Source: Diphasiastrum complanatum (taxonomy: Eukaryota; Streptophyta; Lycopodiopsida; Lycopodiales; Lycopodiaceae). Taken from it: DNA of 64,000 nucleotides. The notes under the pieces were generated by a model. It had not been told where the DNA came from. It ran no database searches and saw only the letters and a list, made by a program, of their open reading frames with translations. The stretch is taken from positions 28,568,107 to 28,632,106 of the forward strand of contig CM055094.1 of assembly GCA_029204225.1 (NCBI GenBank), read 5' to 3'. Below, piece after piece: positions 48,693 to 61,669 of the stretch (its first letter is position 1; each line of letters starts with the position of its first letter). The translations under genes and the position numbers were made by a program.

Positions 48693-50922
48693 ATGGCATC
48701 AATGGGTGATTTTTTGCTTGAAGCTAGTGAAAGACTTACATCCACTAATTATGCTACTTGGATAGTTCGAATGGAGTCTTTGCTTGAACTTCATGATCTT
48801 TATGACATAGTACTGGAGGTGGAAGTAGAACCTCAAGGAGGAATTGAATTGGCTAAGTACAAAAAGAGATGTAGAGTTGCATTACACTGCATAAAAATGA
48901 ATGTAAGTAATGAACTTTTGAAAGAAATCTCATCTTGTACCACATCCAAAGAGGCATGGGATTCATTAAAAGCCATTTATGGATCCAAGAACACTTCAAG
49001 GATATTCATGCTTAGGAATCAAATCCTTCAAATCATGAAAGGAAGTAGTGAAAGTGCCCAAAATTATGTCTTTAGGATCAAATCTTTGAATAAGGAGTTG
49101 TCTTCTATAGATGATAAAATCAAAGATGATGAATTAGTTCAAATCATTTTGAATGGAGTAGGAGATGATTATTCCAATCTTGTTCAAACCTTTGCTATTC
49201 AAGATTCACTTTCTAGTATTGAAAAACTTTAAAGTGTACTTGTTAGTGAGGAGAGTAGAATGCTTCATATTAAAAGTAGGATGAGTTCCTTATCTTTGAA
49301 TGATGGTGATGAAAAAGCTAACTTTTCTTTGAAAGGCAAGAAGAAGAAGTTTCCATCCAAGAAGACTCAAGACATGGAGATGGAGAACAAAGATGGAGCA
49401 TCAAGTTCCAAAGGCAAGAGCAAGAAGGACAAGAAGAAGCTAAAGTGTTTCTTTTGTGAAAAAAAGGGACATTTTGCATCTGAGTGCTACAAGAAGAAAA
49501 ATGCCCAAGAGAAAGACAATCAAGGCAATCTTGTGCTTGAGGAGGAGGAGGGGGAAGACAATCTATCTTTAATGGTATGCTCACCACAAACATCTAATCA
49601 AGACATTTGGTGGATTGATACTGGGGCAAGCTCTCACATGACTCACCAAAAAGACTACTTTTCTAATCTACTTTCTTACAATAGTTCTAAGAGATTTATC
49701 TTCACTGCAAGTGATCAAGAATGTGAGATTGTAGGTGTTGGATCCATTCCTTTATGTCTAGGATCATCTAAAAAAGTAGATCTAGACAATGTTCTTTATG
49801 TACCTTCAATTACAAAGAACTTGTTGAGTGTAAGACAACTTATGGATAGTGGATTAGATGTACATTTCAAGCATGGAGCATGTTCTATCTTGAAAGATGA
49901 AAAATGTATTGCTAGTGGTTTCAAGCAAGGGAGGTTATTCAAATTGGATGCTAATGTGATGGTTGGAAGTGTGAACATGGCAAGGGAGGAGCTCACTCAA
50001 GTGAAATTATGGCACAAAAGGTTAGGCCATCCTAACTACAAAGCTATGGAGACCATGGTGACAAAAGAGCTAGCAAAAGGACTTTCCAAAACCATATCCA
50101 AGTGTGGCAAGCTTTGTGAAGCTTGTGGACTCTCCAAATCTCATAAGCTTCCTTTCAAGAGATCTTTGATAAGATCTAACTCTCCTCTTGACCTTATACA
50201 CTCGGATGTTCATTCATTGTCACATGAATCAAATGGTGGAGCTCTTATTTATGTCACTTTTATTGATGATTAATCAAGATACTCTTGGGTTTATCTCTTG
50301 TCTAAAAAAAGTGAAGTTTTTGAGTCCTTTGTAAAGTTCAAAATTCTTGTGGAAAAGCAACTTAATACTAGCTTGAAAGTATTAAGAAGTGATAATGGAG
50401 GGGAGTACATCTCCAATAGGATGAAAGAGTTTTGTGAAACTAATGGCAGAAAGAGAGAGTTTACTTGTACATATACTCCACAACAAAATGGAGTAGCTGA
50501 GAGAAAGAATAGGACACTATGTGAGTGTGCTAAAGCTATGAGATTAGATGCATCTCTTCTTATTTCATTTTGGGGAGAAGCTATTTTATGTGCAAACTTT
50601 CTTTGTAATAAAATGACTAATAATGTCATTAAAGACTTACACCTTATGAAGTATTGTTTGGCAAAAAGCCAAATCTTAGTGATTTGAAAGTTTTTGGATG
50701 TACTTGTTATGTACATATTCCTTTAGAACCAAGCAAAAAGGAAGATGCCACTTCTTTCAAAGGCATCTTTGTTGTTTATAGTGAAAGTAAGAAAGCTTAT
50801 AGGATATATGATCCTAGTATCACAAAAAATGTTGTTGCTAGTAGAGATGTACTTTTTGATGAATCTCTCCAAGCCAAAGGAAAGGTGACTTCCAACAACA
50901 CTCAACTTGTCAAAGATCATGT
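48693..50922 (+). pseudogene. Ty1/copia gag-protease-integrase (copy I), 5' part
   Basis: The ATG at 48693 opens gag (MASMGDFLLEASERL) with the core blocks NYATWIVRMESLL, LHCIKMNVSNELL and SKEAWDSL. A TAA at 49230 splits it. From 49260 the frame holds a Lys-rich region, an intact CCHC knuckle CFFCEKKGHFASEC (about 49450), protease WWIDTGASSHM (about 49608) and pre-integrase LWHKRLGHPNYKAM (about 50010). Integrase has HSDVHS, FIDD then a stop at 50272, SDNGGEYISNRMKEF and NGVAERKNRT (about 50490). A frameshift near 50640 precedes GCTCYVHIPLE. At 50923 a solo gypsy LTR interrupts it, and the polyprotein resumes at 51740. It is one of the longest pol remnants here. Confidence 0.93.
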
Positions 50923-51739
50923 TGTTGGGGGTATTCCCAACAAAGTGTAAATAAATAAAATCATCCAATAAAATGTGTTGCGAGGGCATGGCATCCTGCG
51001 TGTATAAGCCCATGGCCCAATGAGCAAGCAAGTGAAGTTGTAAATAAAATAATAGACTTGGGCCCTTTGTAATTAAAATAAAACTTGAGGCCCAAAGTCA
51101 ATTCTAAACTTAGAGTTTACTTTTTAGAGTTGGGTCCAGTTTTGGACTCACATGAATCTTGTGATTTCCAATGTACTTTTTGTGGACCCTAGGATCAAGT
51201 TGGGTCCAAGATGAATGGATAAGATCAATGTGAATATTAGCCAATAGGATTGAGGGGCAAGGGCCTTTCCCATTTTATAAAAAGGCACCATTTGTACACT
51301 ATTTTCATGCTTAGTAGATAGGAGGAGACTCTACCATTTTGAGAGCTCAAGCATCCTCATTTGCTAATCAATATTGCTTATGCTATTGTTGTGATTGCTT
51401 GTTATTTTCATTTCCCATGTTTTTTGGTTATGCTAGTTAAGGTTTTTCCATAAGCAATGACATTGAGCATTTGAGCTAACCTCCATCTCATCTCTCTCTC
51501 TTTCTCTCTTCTCTTCTCTCTTCCTCTCCTTTTCTATCCCTTTCCTTCACCCAAATCATGATGAATGTTAGTGTAGAGGAGTAGAGTTAAGGGAGAGTAG
51601 TGTTAGTGGTGAATAGAGTTAGGGAGGAAGTAGGAAACTAACTAAATTTAGCATCTATGCATAGTTAGGTACCTATCCAGTGATCTAACCCTTGTTGACA
51701 GGCGGGAGGGGTATACTACGCAAGATCTTTGACCCTACA
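50923..51739 (+). repeat. Solo gypsy LTR (family copy 2) inside copia copy I
   Basis: 817 bp, TGTTGGGGGTATTCCCAACA ... GACCCTACA, matching 28400-29223 reversed and 52971-53795. It is flanked by CATGT (50918-50922) and CATGC (51740-51744), a 5-bp target duplication with one change. Removing it rejoins the copia integrase C-terminus to the linker and RT. A solo LTR arises by recombination between the two LTRs of a full element. TATAAAAAGGCACC at about 51277 is the likely TATA region. Confidence 0.93.
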
Positions 51740-52970
51740 CATGCTATGGCCGAGGAGGAGCTTCATGAAGATGAAGACCAAGTGGAATCTACTCCAAGTC
51801 CAAGGGTGCCAAGAAGATCAACAAGGACAAGGATTGAGCCATCAAGACTCACTTATAGTGACAAAGGGGAGCAAAAGGAAGATTCTCGACTACTCAACTC
51901 TTATACTTTCTTGACTACTATGTTTGAAGAACCAACTAGTTTTGAGGAAGCAAATAATTCTCAATATTGGAGGAAAGCTATGCAAGTAGAGTTTGATGCA
52001 TTAATGGAAACTCAAACCTGAAAACTTGTTGATTTACCTTATGGAAAGAAGCCTCTTACTTGTAAATGGATATATAGATTGAAATATAATCAAGATGGTT
52101 CCATTCATAAGTACAAAACTAGACTTGTAGCAAAAGGTTTTTTGCAAGTCAAAGGCATAGATTATGATGAAACCTTTGCACTTGTTGCAAAGCTTGTGAC
52201 CATTAGATTAATCATATGTCTTGCAACTTCTTTCAAATGGGAGCTCTTCCAACTTGATGTGACAAATGATTTCTTGAATGGATTCTTGGAAGAGGAAATC
52301 TACATGTGCCAACCCGAGGGCTTCATCAAAGATGGAGAAGAAGACAAGGTGTGTCTCTTGAAGAAGAGTCTTTATGGACTCAAGCAAGCACCAAGAGCAT
52401 GGTACTCTAGGTTGCATTCCTATCTTATTTCCATTGGATTTGTTGTAAGTTCTTATGAACCATCATTGTACTACAAATGTAATGATGGAAAGATCATTAT
52501 CTTAGTTTTATATGTTGATGACATTATACTCACAAGAAATGATCTAGATGGCATCAAGAATGTAAAAGTTTCCTTGTCTAGTGAATTTAAGATGGTAGAT
52601 CTAGGACTTCTTAAAGTTATACTTGGAATAGAAGTCACTCGAAGTAATGATTTTACCTTCATATGTCAATCTAAGTATGCTAGATCAATCTTAGCAAGAT
52701 TTGGCATGATTGATTGTAAAGGAGTCGAAACTCCTATGGAACTAAGTGTAAAAGTTTTTAAGGAAAGTGATGAAGCATCCTTTGAGGACATCACTACCTA
52801 TAGAATGCTTATTGATTCCTTGATATACTTAACTATCACTAGACCAGATCTTAGTTTTTGTGTTGGCAGGTTGAGTCAATACATGCAAAGTCCATTAATA
52901 TGTCATTGAAAAGGAGCAAAAAGGGTGTTAAGGTACATCTCGGCTACAAAAGACTTTGGCATAGTTTATG
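51740..52970 (+). pseudogene. Ty1/copia reverse transcriptase remnant (copy I), 3' part
   Basis: The linker PRRSTRTRIEPSRLTY (about 51810) leads into RT: SQYWRKAMQVEFDAL, then a stop (TGA for Trp) at 52019, CKWIYRLKYNQDGS, KTRLVAKGF, FQLDVTNDFLNG (first catalytic Asp region, about 52250), LYGLKQAPRAWY, and the catalytic YVDDIIL (about 52512). It continues to TRPDLSFCVGRLSQYM (about 52850), a stop at 52907 and RVLRYISATKDFGIVY. RNase H is cut off at 52970 by a gypsy LTR. This is the only copia RT core left in the window. Confidence 0.94.
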
Positions 52971-53795
52971 TGTTGGGGGTATTCCCAACAAAGTGTAAAT
53001 AAATAAAATCCTCCAATAAAATGTGTTGCGAGGGCATGGCATCCTGCGTGTATAAGCTCATGGCCCAATGAGCACGCAATTGAAGTTGTAAATAAAATAA
53101 ACTTGACTTGGGCCTTGTAATTAAAATAAGACTAGAGGCCCAATGTCATTTTTAAACTTAGAGATCACTTTTTAGAGTTGGGTCCAAATTGGGACTCACA
53201 TGAATCTTGTGATTTCTAATGTACTTTTTGTGGACCCTTGGATCAAGTTGGGTCCAAGATGAATGGTTAGGATCATTGTGAATATTAGCCAATAAGATTG
53301 AGGGGCAAGGGCCTTTTCCATTTTATAAAAAGGCACCATTTGTACACTATTTTCATGCTTAATGAGAAGGAGAAAACTCTACCATTTTTGGAAGAGAAGC
53401 ATTCTCATTTGCTATTCACTACTTGCTAATGCTCTTGATTGTGTTTTCCATTGCTTTCTATTTCCATGTTTATTGTTTGCCATAGTGAATGCTTTTCCAT
53501 TAGCAAGCATAAGGAGCATTTGAGCTAACCTCCACCCTCACTCTCTATCTCTCTCTCTTTCTCTCTTCTCTTCTCAACCTCTTCTTTTCTATCACTTTCC
53601 TTCACCCAAACTATGATGAATGTTAGTGTAGAGGAGTAGAGTTAAAGAGGAGTAGCATAGTGGCGAGTAGAGTTAAGGGAGAAAGTAAGAATTTAACTAA
53701 AAGTAGCATCTACGTATAGTTAGGCACCTATCCAGTGATCTAACCTTTGTTGATAGGCGAAAGGGCTGTACTACGAGAGATCCTCGACCCCACAG
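52971..53795 (+). repeat. Gypsy LTR (family copy 3) ending copia copy I
   Basis: 825 bp, TGTTGGGGGTATTCCCAACA ... CCTCGACCCCACA, closer in sequence to 28400-29223 (reversed) than to the solo copy at 50923. No matching 5-bp duplication flanks it (TTATG before, GTATA after) and no primer site follows. The copia sequence does not resume on the right. It is therefore an LTR left at a deletion or recombination joint. Confidence 0.92.
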
Positions 53796-56755
53796 TATAC
53801 CTGAGTAGCTCGTTCACCTCCCAGAGATACTGATGATGATCTGCCTCTCTTACATCCCATGTAAAGTTTAACTTTCCATGCTTGATGTTGCCAACTCTGA
53901 TTTGACCAATATATAGGCCTCCCACCAAGGAGCCTATCTCATCACAACTATATCCATCATAGCGTCCAAGCCAAAGAAAATGCAAAAATCCACTATCGTG
54001 ATGAATAACTCACCCACGATCCATAGCATATTAGGTAGGATAGCTCCAGAACCATGTACCCTATACCATTTGATTACCAAATATCCATTACCCACTGATA
54101 GCTCTCCAAGAATCTGTCCACCTGTAGTGCAACTAGACTCCAACTGGATCTAACCAAAAGCTGCATCCTGCTTACCAAATAATGATGGATAGACACAACA
54201 TGTGACGCCAACCTAGAGATTACTGTGCATATAACCATGCATCTCACCTGATCACTTGTCAAAGTATCGTTATCACTCCTTGAGCAACCATCTCCATCCT
54301 TGCTGGCTCACAACCATGGGCATGCTGAATTCACATCACCCCGTAATGCTCTCCATGCCCTCAGGATATGTTCCACCCTAGGTACACTCCATGCCATGAT
54401 CATCTCATGTCATCCTACAGTGCTATCCCTACCAGGTATCCCAATGCCATCCCTGATCACAAAAAACTGAGCATCTACTTGGTAGTGCCCACCTGTATTC
54501 TCCCAAGCTAGCTCCAAGCTGCTCCTGTGAATGGTTCCAAACCACTCCCTGAGAATACATCGAGATGTGAACTCCAAAGCCACCATCAAGTCCATCACAT
54601 AACTGTGCATGCCAATATCCCTCCAACTGACCCTGTGAGATCTTCCATGGCCCAAACCAAATGATCTGCACCTTGTCATCACTGAAATTTGCATCCCTAA
54701 TGCAATTCTGATATGGCAAATTGACTTGACTTATCCAAAATAGGCAGTTGAAGTGTATCTCCTGATGACAAACCTGATACACTGCTTCACATCTACAATG
54801 GCTTGATCAAAATTGACTTATCGACTGCAAAACTACAAAATCATCACACTCACCACTCACCAAGAGCATCCAAAGTGTAATTATCAACCCATTCTTCATC
54901 CTCTGCGTGTCCCACACATAGCTCGTCCAATGCAAGTCCGCTATCTTGCCCAATGGCTTTCAACTGGCACCACCTCGCACTTCCATCACCTGTGACCGCC
55001 AAAATGTGTGTACCTCCAAGCTAGCCCATATTTCCCTCCGAACGAGAAATCTCCAAGCTACAAATGTGTGTATCAATGCAGCTATCACCTGACTTGACAA
55101 TGTCACTACCGATCATACCTGTGAGAGCGTTTCTCCAAAATGCCACTTGACGTTGGTTGGTTTGAACCCCAGAAGTTGAACTTGATTACAAGAACTTTTC
55201 ACCTGTAACTGGCATACCATGCCTACCTCTTACTTGTGATTGTTTGCCTTCTCAAAATTGTTGCCAATGATGAGTAGTCACGCCGCCAAACTGCACTTCC
55301 ATCGCCAAAACTAGCTTTCTCCACACAATTCCGCTACCATTCGCTCCCATACTACATTTACCGCTTTCAAACACCTTGTTACCCTATCAGGAGTAAGTAA
55401 TAATGATTTTGAAGTGATAATGCCTCATTGTATTGCCCTGTAACAGGTTTCACCAGCCAAAAATTGTCCCAAATTTGGCCCTACGGTACCCAAATGGCGA
55501 ATGTAGCCCATCACTAGGTCACCCGCACTCCACTTGATAGAATGGTGACGAAAACACGCTGAAACATGTTTCTCCCTACTTTGTGACATCGCTCTGTCCG
55601 CTGGCTCTGAGTAGCCAGTTTTAGGGTCATTTTGGCCCAAGGATGGCCAAAAATGGTGCCTTCTAGCTACAGTTAGTCCTAAAACCATTTTGCCTCGCAT
55701 TTTGAACTGAATCTTCGCTTTGAAGATTTTTTAAGAAGAATGCCACTTTTTGGCCTTCGAGTCCACTTCAAACCCATTGAATGGTTCATTACAAATCCAC
55801 GGTCCACGTTTTCCTATATTTGAACCATTGATTCAATTTTATTTTGATCGGATGGCCACGCTCGTCGGCGTGCGCTAATCGAGACTCCTGCAGGCACGGA
55901 CCACTTCAGAACACCATTGATTGATTCAAGCTGGCCGCGCGTGAGTTTCCCGACTCGTCCTCTCCTCCTTACTCTCTCTTTCTAAGATTTGATTCCTCTC
56001 TTCCAAGAGAGGTTTCAGCTATGATTGATCCCTAATCAACATTGCACCCAGGTCATTTCACGGCTGCCCACGGCCTCTTGGAGGCTGCTGCGCCCTACCA
56101 AAATGCCCTTCCTTGGCTTCTCACATCATGACAAACAGTTTTGTACAAAGAGAAATCCAAGAATTTTCACCTGTAAACCCTAACTGTCATAAGGAAGAGA
56201 ATATCTTGGGCATTTCTCAGTCTGTTATCAAGATTTGTCGTGCAGTTATCTAGCCCACTAAGGTCGCCCTACCTCTGGTCTTCGATGCAATTTTCAGTAT
56301 GTAAATTGGTGCGGTATTGTTCCCGAACATGTTGATTTCCTGGAAATCCGTCAACACTCCATAAAACTGGAAATTTTCCAAATTTTCTCAGTTTTCCACC
56401 CAATCTAATCCTGCAAATTGCTATGGCTCTCTGTCACTGCTCTTTGCAAATCCTTGCAAGCCCCGTTGTGCCAAACGGCTATCCACATAGTGAATAACGT
56501 AGCCATCACCGATGATTTCACCAAAACCACCAAAACTACAAGTTTCTCTATGCATTCTCCCCAGAATCCACCTACGACGATCGTTCTGATCTTCCCCAAA
56601 GCTCCGATCGAAGGAACTTTGTTGTCTCATGCCATCCAGACTGTCTATACCCCGTATGGAGTCCTCTCTCCTGAGACTCTTTGAGTGCTATTTCTCCTGG
56701 TGAAAGATGCTATCCCATAGCTTCACCGGATTGTGCATACCTGCAACACCCTAAC
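53796..56755 (-). other. Unassigned 3-kb region left of a copia primer site
   Basis: It lies between a gypsy LTR and a minus-strand initiator-Met primer site, so it should be the inside of a minus-strand LTR element. Open frames on the minus strand (for example 54429-54782, 54410-54694, 55425-55700) show no gag, protease, RT or integrase motif. It is visibly richer in C and G than its neighbours. It may be a large non-coding retrotransposon derivative or captured sequence. Confidence 0.4.
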
Positions 56756-56767
56756 GCTCTGATACCA
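56756..56767 (-). other. Copia primer-binding site (initiator Met-tRNA), minus strand
   Basis: Its complement is TGGTATCAGAGC. The LTR of this element should start within a few bases to the right (TGAAATTTTGTTAGGATC at about 56771). Confidence 0.75.
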
Positions 56768-58507
56768 AGTTGAAATTTTGTTAGGATCTAGTGCAGTATG
56801 CAGATCACATCACACAATCACCATAGCCACTCCCCACAAGCTCTCAAAGATGGCACAACAAAAGCTAATAGATTACAAAGAAACATTGTACATATAGAGT
56901 ATTCACAAACTGCATGAAAAGGTAGGTGTCTAACCATCACAAGACCTGATCTAAGCTATTGTGTTGGTAGATCAAGTCAATTTTTGCGAAGCATTGGTCC
57001 GTAGAAATTATGTGATGACTTGGACCGCATTCATAGTAGAGAAGTCCATGTCATCCAAGGGCAGCACCAAAATTGTTGTTTGGAGAGAGGACAGGCCTAT
57101 CAGGTCTTGGCTAGATGTGGGAGGATCTTTGTCCACAACGATTGGTCAAGAAAACTATCGGTGTTAAGAGGTTGAACATCGACCTGTGGCTGGTTTGGAG
57201 ATTGAAAAAGAGGAAGGTCTCTTGTAGGGTGGCCAAATCAAGTATTTGAGAAGGGTCGTAGAAAAGCTCTTCAAACGTACAAAGGTGGCAGATGTTTGGT
57301 TGTGACAACACTCTCTGGTAATGTGCTATGTCTAAATTGTAGCAATGTGCCAAGAGACAAGGAGGAAAAATATGTGGCTCGGATTGACACTTGAGGAGTT
57401 GTTGATATGCATCTAGGAGTTGGAGGGAGGAAAGCGTGAGCAGCTCTAGATGCTTGATATCATCCTCTTCGGTGGGTGTGGCTGGTTTCAGGCCATCCAA
57501 GGGCGCGACATGCTTCTATACAAGGGGAACTGCTCAAGAATCTATGGAGAAGATGGAGGTTTTTACAAAATTAATGGAGAGGGGAGTGTATGAAGCAGAA
57601 ACAGTGTCCAAGGCCAAGTGGTGCTCTGAGTTGAAAGTAAACAAAAAATAGAAAGCCAAAAGGATACTATTATGTCCATGAACAATACATAGGATACAAT
57701 ATACTCCTAGTCTTGGATACACGGTAATCCACTGAAACAATTTGCTAGTTATGCCACGTCATATTGGACGTGACCCGAAAGTAACTAATATTCTTGTGAG
57801 GCCCATAATACACTAAATGGAGTTTAGACAAGGTATGAGACAGTGTATGCATGATTTGGATCAAATCAGATTGGAACTGAATTTTCAGAACTGAAAAGTG
57901 GTAGTACTGAATTCTGGAATTCCGCACATGTGAAAATCAGAGATTTTCAATCCCTTCTATCTCCTTGCTTGTAGATCCAAAGATAGTGCGTATAGCTTGA
58001 TGGAAAGTTTATGATCTATACTTTTCATAGAAATTGAAACCAAATCAATCTGATGTGTCTATCAAGAGTTATAAGCTCTTAAAGAGGATAGGGATAGGTC
58101 CAAAATCCGAGTGACAGCATTTTGATTTGATTCAACCTTGCTTTGTCCTAAATCCATTGTTTTGAGCATCCTACACAAGAAACTGAAGGTCAAGACTAAG
58201 TTTGAAATAATTGAACACCCTTTGAGCCTTCTGAGTGTCAATAGTGTTTTCTTTTGAAGCATTTCACACATGCCAAAAGTAGGATTCAAACTAGCCAAAG
58301 TGTCTCAATCCACTTTGTGTGTCTGATCTAGATAATCTTGTCTTGTGGAATATTTGAGATCCATCTCAGATACATTTGCAAGTGTCTCACATAGGAAGGT
58401 AGAACATCCTTGAAAATACCTATAGTGAAAGAGAGCAGCAAATTTAAGTCTGATTGGAACAAGCTCAAACATATTACAGTCCAATAACTAAGAAGTCTTC
58501 ATCTAAA
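56768..58507. other. LTR sequence and leader of copia copy J, no gene
   Basis: The left part should be the LTR belonging to the primer site at 56756. Its right end is unknown. The right part (from about 57900) is the untranslated leader of copy J. A CACATGTG motif is at 57925. Open frames on either strand (56961-57167, 57111-57500) show no recognisable domain. Confidence 0.4.
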
Positions 58508-59200
58508 TGGCACCTCTGGGAGGATATCTTCTAGAAGCAAATGAAAGACTAAATACTTCTAATTACTCAATTTGGAAGTTTTTTGATAATCCAGAATGTT
58601 ATGGATATTGTGCTTGTTGTTGAGGAGGAGCCTCAAGCACAGGCTGAAATTCCTAAGTATAGGAAGAGAGCTAGAATGGCTCTACATTTCATTAAGATGA
58701 ATGTATCTAATGAAATTTTGAGAGAGATAGGATCTTGCACTACATCAAAAGAAGCTTCGGATGCACTTAAGTCCATCTATGAAGCAAACAATACTTCTAG
58801 AATACTCACTCTTAGGAATCAGATTTTCCAAAGTTTTCAAAGAAGTGAAGAAAGTGCATCTAACTATGTTCTGAGAGTTAAAGATTTACATAGAGAGCTT
58901 TCCTGTGTTGGTGTTACTATTAACCAAGATGAGCTAGTTCAAGTCATTTTAAATGGCTTGAAAGATGATAATGATAATCTTGTTCAGTCCTTTGTCATTA
59001 AGGAGGAGTTGCCTAATCTAGAAACTCTCCAAGGAATTCTTATTTTTGAAGAATCTAGGCAAAGCTATAAACTTTCCAGGATAAACAAACTACATCATGG
59101 TGGAAGTGACAAAGCCCTCTTTGTCAAAGACAAGCATAAAGGAAGGAGTAAGAACCAGTTGATCTCTCAAGCATCCAACAAAGACAAAGCCAAAGATTGA
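58508..59200 (+). pseudogene. Ty1/copia gag remnant (copy J)
   Basis: The ATG at 58508 (MAPLGGYLLEANERLN) opens gag. A small deletion near 58580 shifts the frame. From 58583 an open frame reads VMDIVLVVEEEP, ALHFIKMNVSNEIL, SKEASDALKSIYEANN, LRNQIFQSFQRSEESAS and VKDKHKGRSKNQL up to a stop at 59200. It is a sister of copies A and E (same VMDIV and LVQVILNGL wording), but a separate subfamily. Confidence 0.9.
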
Positions 59201-60935
59201 GAAAAAGATGGTGAAGAGGATGATTCATCTCATTCCTCTACTTCAAAGACCAAGAAGAAGAAAGTGAAGTGTTTCTTCTGTGGCAAGAAGGGGCACTATG
59301 CCTCTAATTGCTTTAAGAAGAAAAACCAACTCAAGCAAGCTAATCTCTCCAAATTGATTGAAGAAGATTTTGTTGCAAGTGATGGAGAAGGATCACTTAT
59401 GGTGTCCAGTTTTTCTTCATCACCTTTCAAGAAAGATGGAGCTTGGTACATAGATAGTGGAGCTTCTTCACATATGTGTTGTTCTAAGGAGTCATTTGAC
59501 TCAATTGTACCTTACAAAGGACTTAAGAGATCTATTTACACTGCTAATGATCATGAGTGCTCTATAGAAGGAATTGGCAACATTCCATTGAAACTTGCTT
59601 CTTCAAAAGTTCTTGCACTTTCTAATGTTCTTTTCATTATAGAACTTACAAAGAACTTGTTTAGTGTGGGAAAGTTGCTTGATAATGGTTGTGATGTAAA
59701 GTTCAACTCCAATACTTGCTTTATCAAGAAAAATGATGAGATCCTAGCTGATGGATCTAGATGTGGTGGAATTTTTAATTGAATTCTTATGAGAATGCAA
59801 ACCTTTGTGAAGTTGCTTTGTTATCCAAGGAGGAGTTGTGGCATAGAAGGTTGGGGCATCCTAACTTTAAATCTATGTCTTCTATGGTCAAGAAAGTGAA
59901 GGCTATTGGTCTTCCAAAATCTCTTTCCAAAGATTTCAAGCCTTGTGAGGCTTGTGCTATTGCAAAATCACACAAAAAGCCATATCAGAAGTCTTTTACC
60001 AAGACTACTCATCCTTTGGAGCTTATACACTCAGATGTACATTTTTCCTCTTCTAAAAGTATTGGTGGTGCAACATGTTTTGTCACCTTTATTGATGACT
60101 TTACTAGATATACTTGGTTGTATCTACTTTCTTCAAAGGCTATGGTATTTGATCACTTCCTAATCTTCAAAGCTTATGTTGAGAAACGGTTTTCTTTCAA
60201 AGTTAAAGCTTTAAGATGTGATGGAGGAGGTGAATACATCTCCAACAAGTTTCATGAATACTGTGAAGGTGAGGGAATAAAGAGAGTTTTTCTTGTGCTT
60301 ATTCTCCATCTCAAAATGGAGTTGCTGAGAGGAAAAATAGATCTTTATGTGAATGTGCTAAAGAAATTCGTGTTGAAGCTTCTTTGCCTATTGAATATTG
60401 GGGTGAAGCTATAAATTGTGCAAACTATTTGTGCAATAGATTACCTCACAATGCAATTGCTGGAAAATCACCTTTTGAAGTCTTGTTTAAGAAGAAACCT
60501 AAGGTAGATCACCTTAGAGTTTTTGGTTGTGCTTGCTTTGTTCATGTGCCCTTGGAAACAAGGAAAAGAGATGATCCTAATTCTATTAAAGGGGTCATGG
60601 TTGGATATGCATCCAACAAGAAAGCTTACAGAATCTATGTTCCCTCTACCTCAACTACAATTTTGAGTAGGGATGTTATATTCCATGAGGATCAAAAGTA
60701 CATTCTTGAGGAGGCCGAGTTCAAATATTCTCACAAAGATACTCCAATCATCACCCTTGAAGTCTATCACGGAGAGATGGGGCCGAGAATTGAGGAGGAG
60801 TCACCTCGAATTTTTTCACCAAGGAGATCTCAAAGAGAAAGATCTGAGCCTAGGAGGCTTACTTATGAAGATAGAGGCAAAAAGTGGAAATCAACTCCAC
60901 TAATTGTGCTTATTTTATGGATATGTCATATCTAG
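59201..60935 (+). pseudogene. Ty1/copia zinc knuckle-protease-integrase remnant (copy J)
   Basis: It has an intact CCHC knuckle CFFCGKKGHYASNC (about 59273), protease WYIDSGASSHMC (about 59445), a stop at 59780, pre-integrase LWHRRLGHPNFKSM and CEACAIAKSH. Integrase has HSDVHF (about 60030), FIDDFTRYTW (about 60090) and CDGGGEYISNKF (about 60220). A frameshift near 60290 hides the NGVAERKN box, which continues in the frame of 60384 with EYWGEAINCANYLCNRLP and FGCACFVHVPLE. It ends with RRSQRERSEPRRLTYED at about 60880, so RT and RNase H are absent. Confidence 0.92.
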
Positions 60936-61669
60936 AATGATGAGTACAACTTGCATATAGATTGTAGACATAGAATTAGCAAAATTATGCTAGTAAAAAC
61001 TCGTGGCAATTCCTATGCATTAATTGTAAGTGATCCATAGTGACATGCAAGGCATGCACAAAGTGTAATGGACACATGCATGATGATTTGTACATTTCTA
61101 GTTAGAACTAGGACACTTGGGAAAAATTGGTAGAGATTCATGCATGAGATGTGACAAATGTCACATAGACTCTAGTTGTCACTTTAGATGTCATTTAATG
61201 ATGGATGGATGTGGTTATACCTCGAGCTACCTCAAACTCCATAAATATGTGTAGCTCTCCTCATTTTTCTGATGAAGAACCAAAGCTTTGTAGATATCTC
61301 TTGACATTTTGGATCCACACAAATTTTGTTTTTTATCTCTCTATCTTTATCTCTCTAGCTCGTGTTGAGGCTAATGCTAATACACTGATGTCGTGTACTT
61401 TTGCTCATTAATGATTCATTGCTATCATATTCTGATGCTTAGCATGCTAGATTGTGGTTAAGCCATAACTTCTGTACTAGATCTTGTTAATCAATCTAGA
61501 ATCAAGTTATTGTGCTAATCATAAAGCTTAATTAGATCTATCATACTTGTGGACCTTCCCCACATGTGTGAATTCAGGAAATTTTGTCACTTAAAAGGTG
61601 GACGATCCTCTCTATACTACACCACATCATGAGTAGATCTAGCCAATGCATAAACAAGATATACTTTCA
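60936..61669. other. Spacer between copia copies J and K
   Basis: No gene is seen. The ORF at 61205-61411 shows no domain. CACATGTGTG at 61561-61570 is one of the recurring palindrome-derived motifs, so LTR material may be present. There is no second copy to set its ends. Confidence 0.4.

Noticed and set aside
51740-52970. The two plus-strand gypsy LTRs at 50923 and 52971 as the two ends of one short gypsy element
   Set aside because: The sequence between them is copia RT continuing the copia polyprotein broken at 50922, with no gypsy primer site or purine tract.
54410-54782. Two overlapping Trp/Gly-rich minus-strand frames as possible protein genes
   Set aside because: They overlap each other in different phases, no start context or domain is visible, and the region fits a non-coding element interior.
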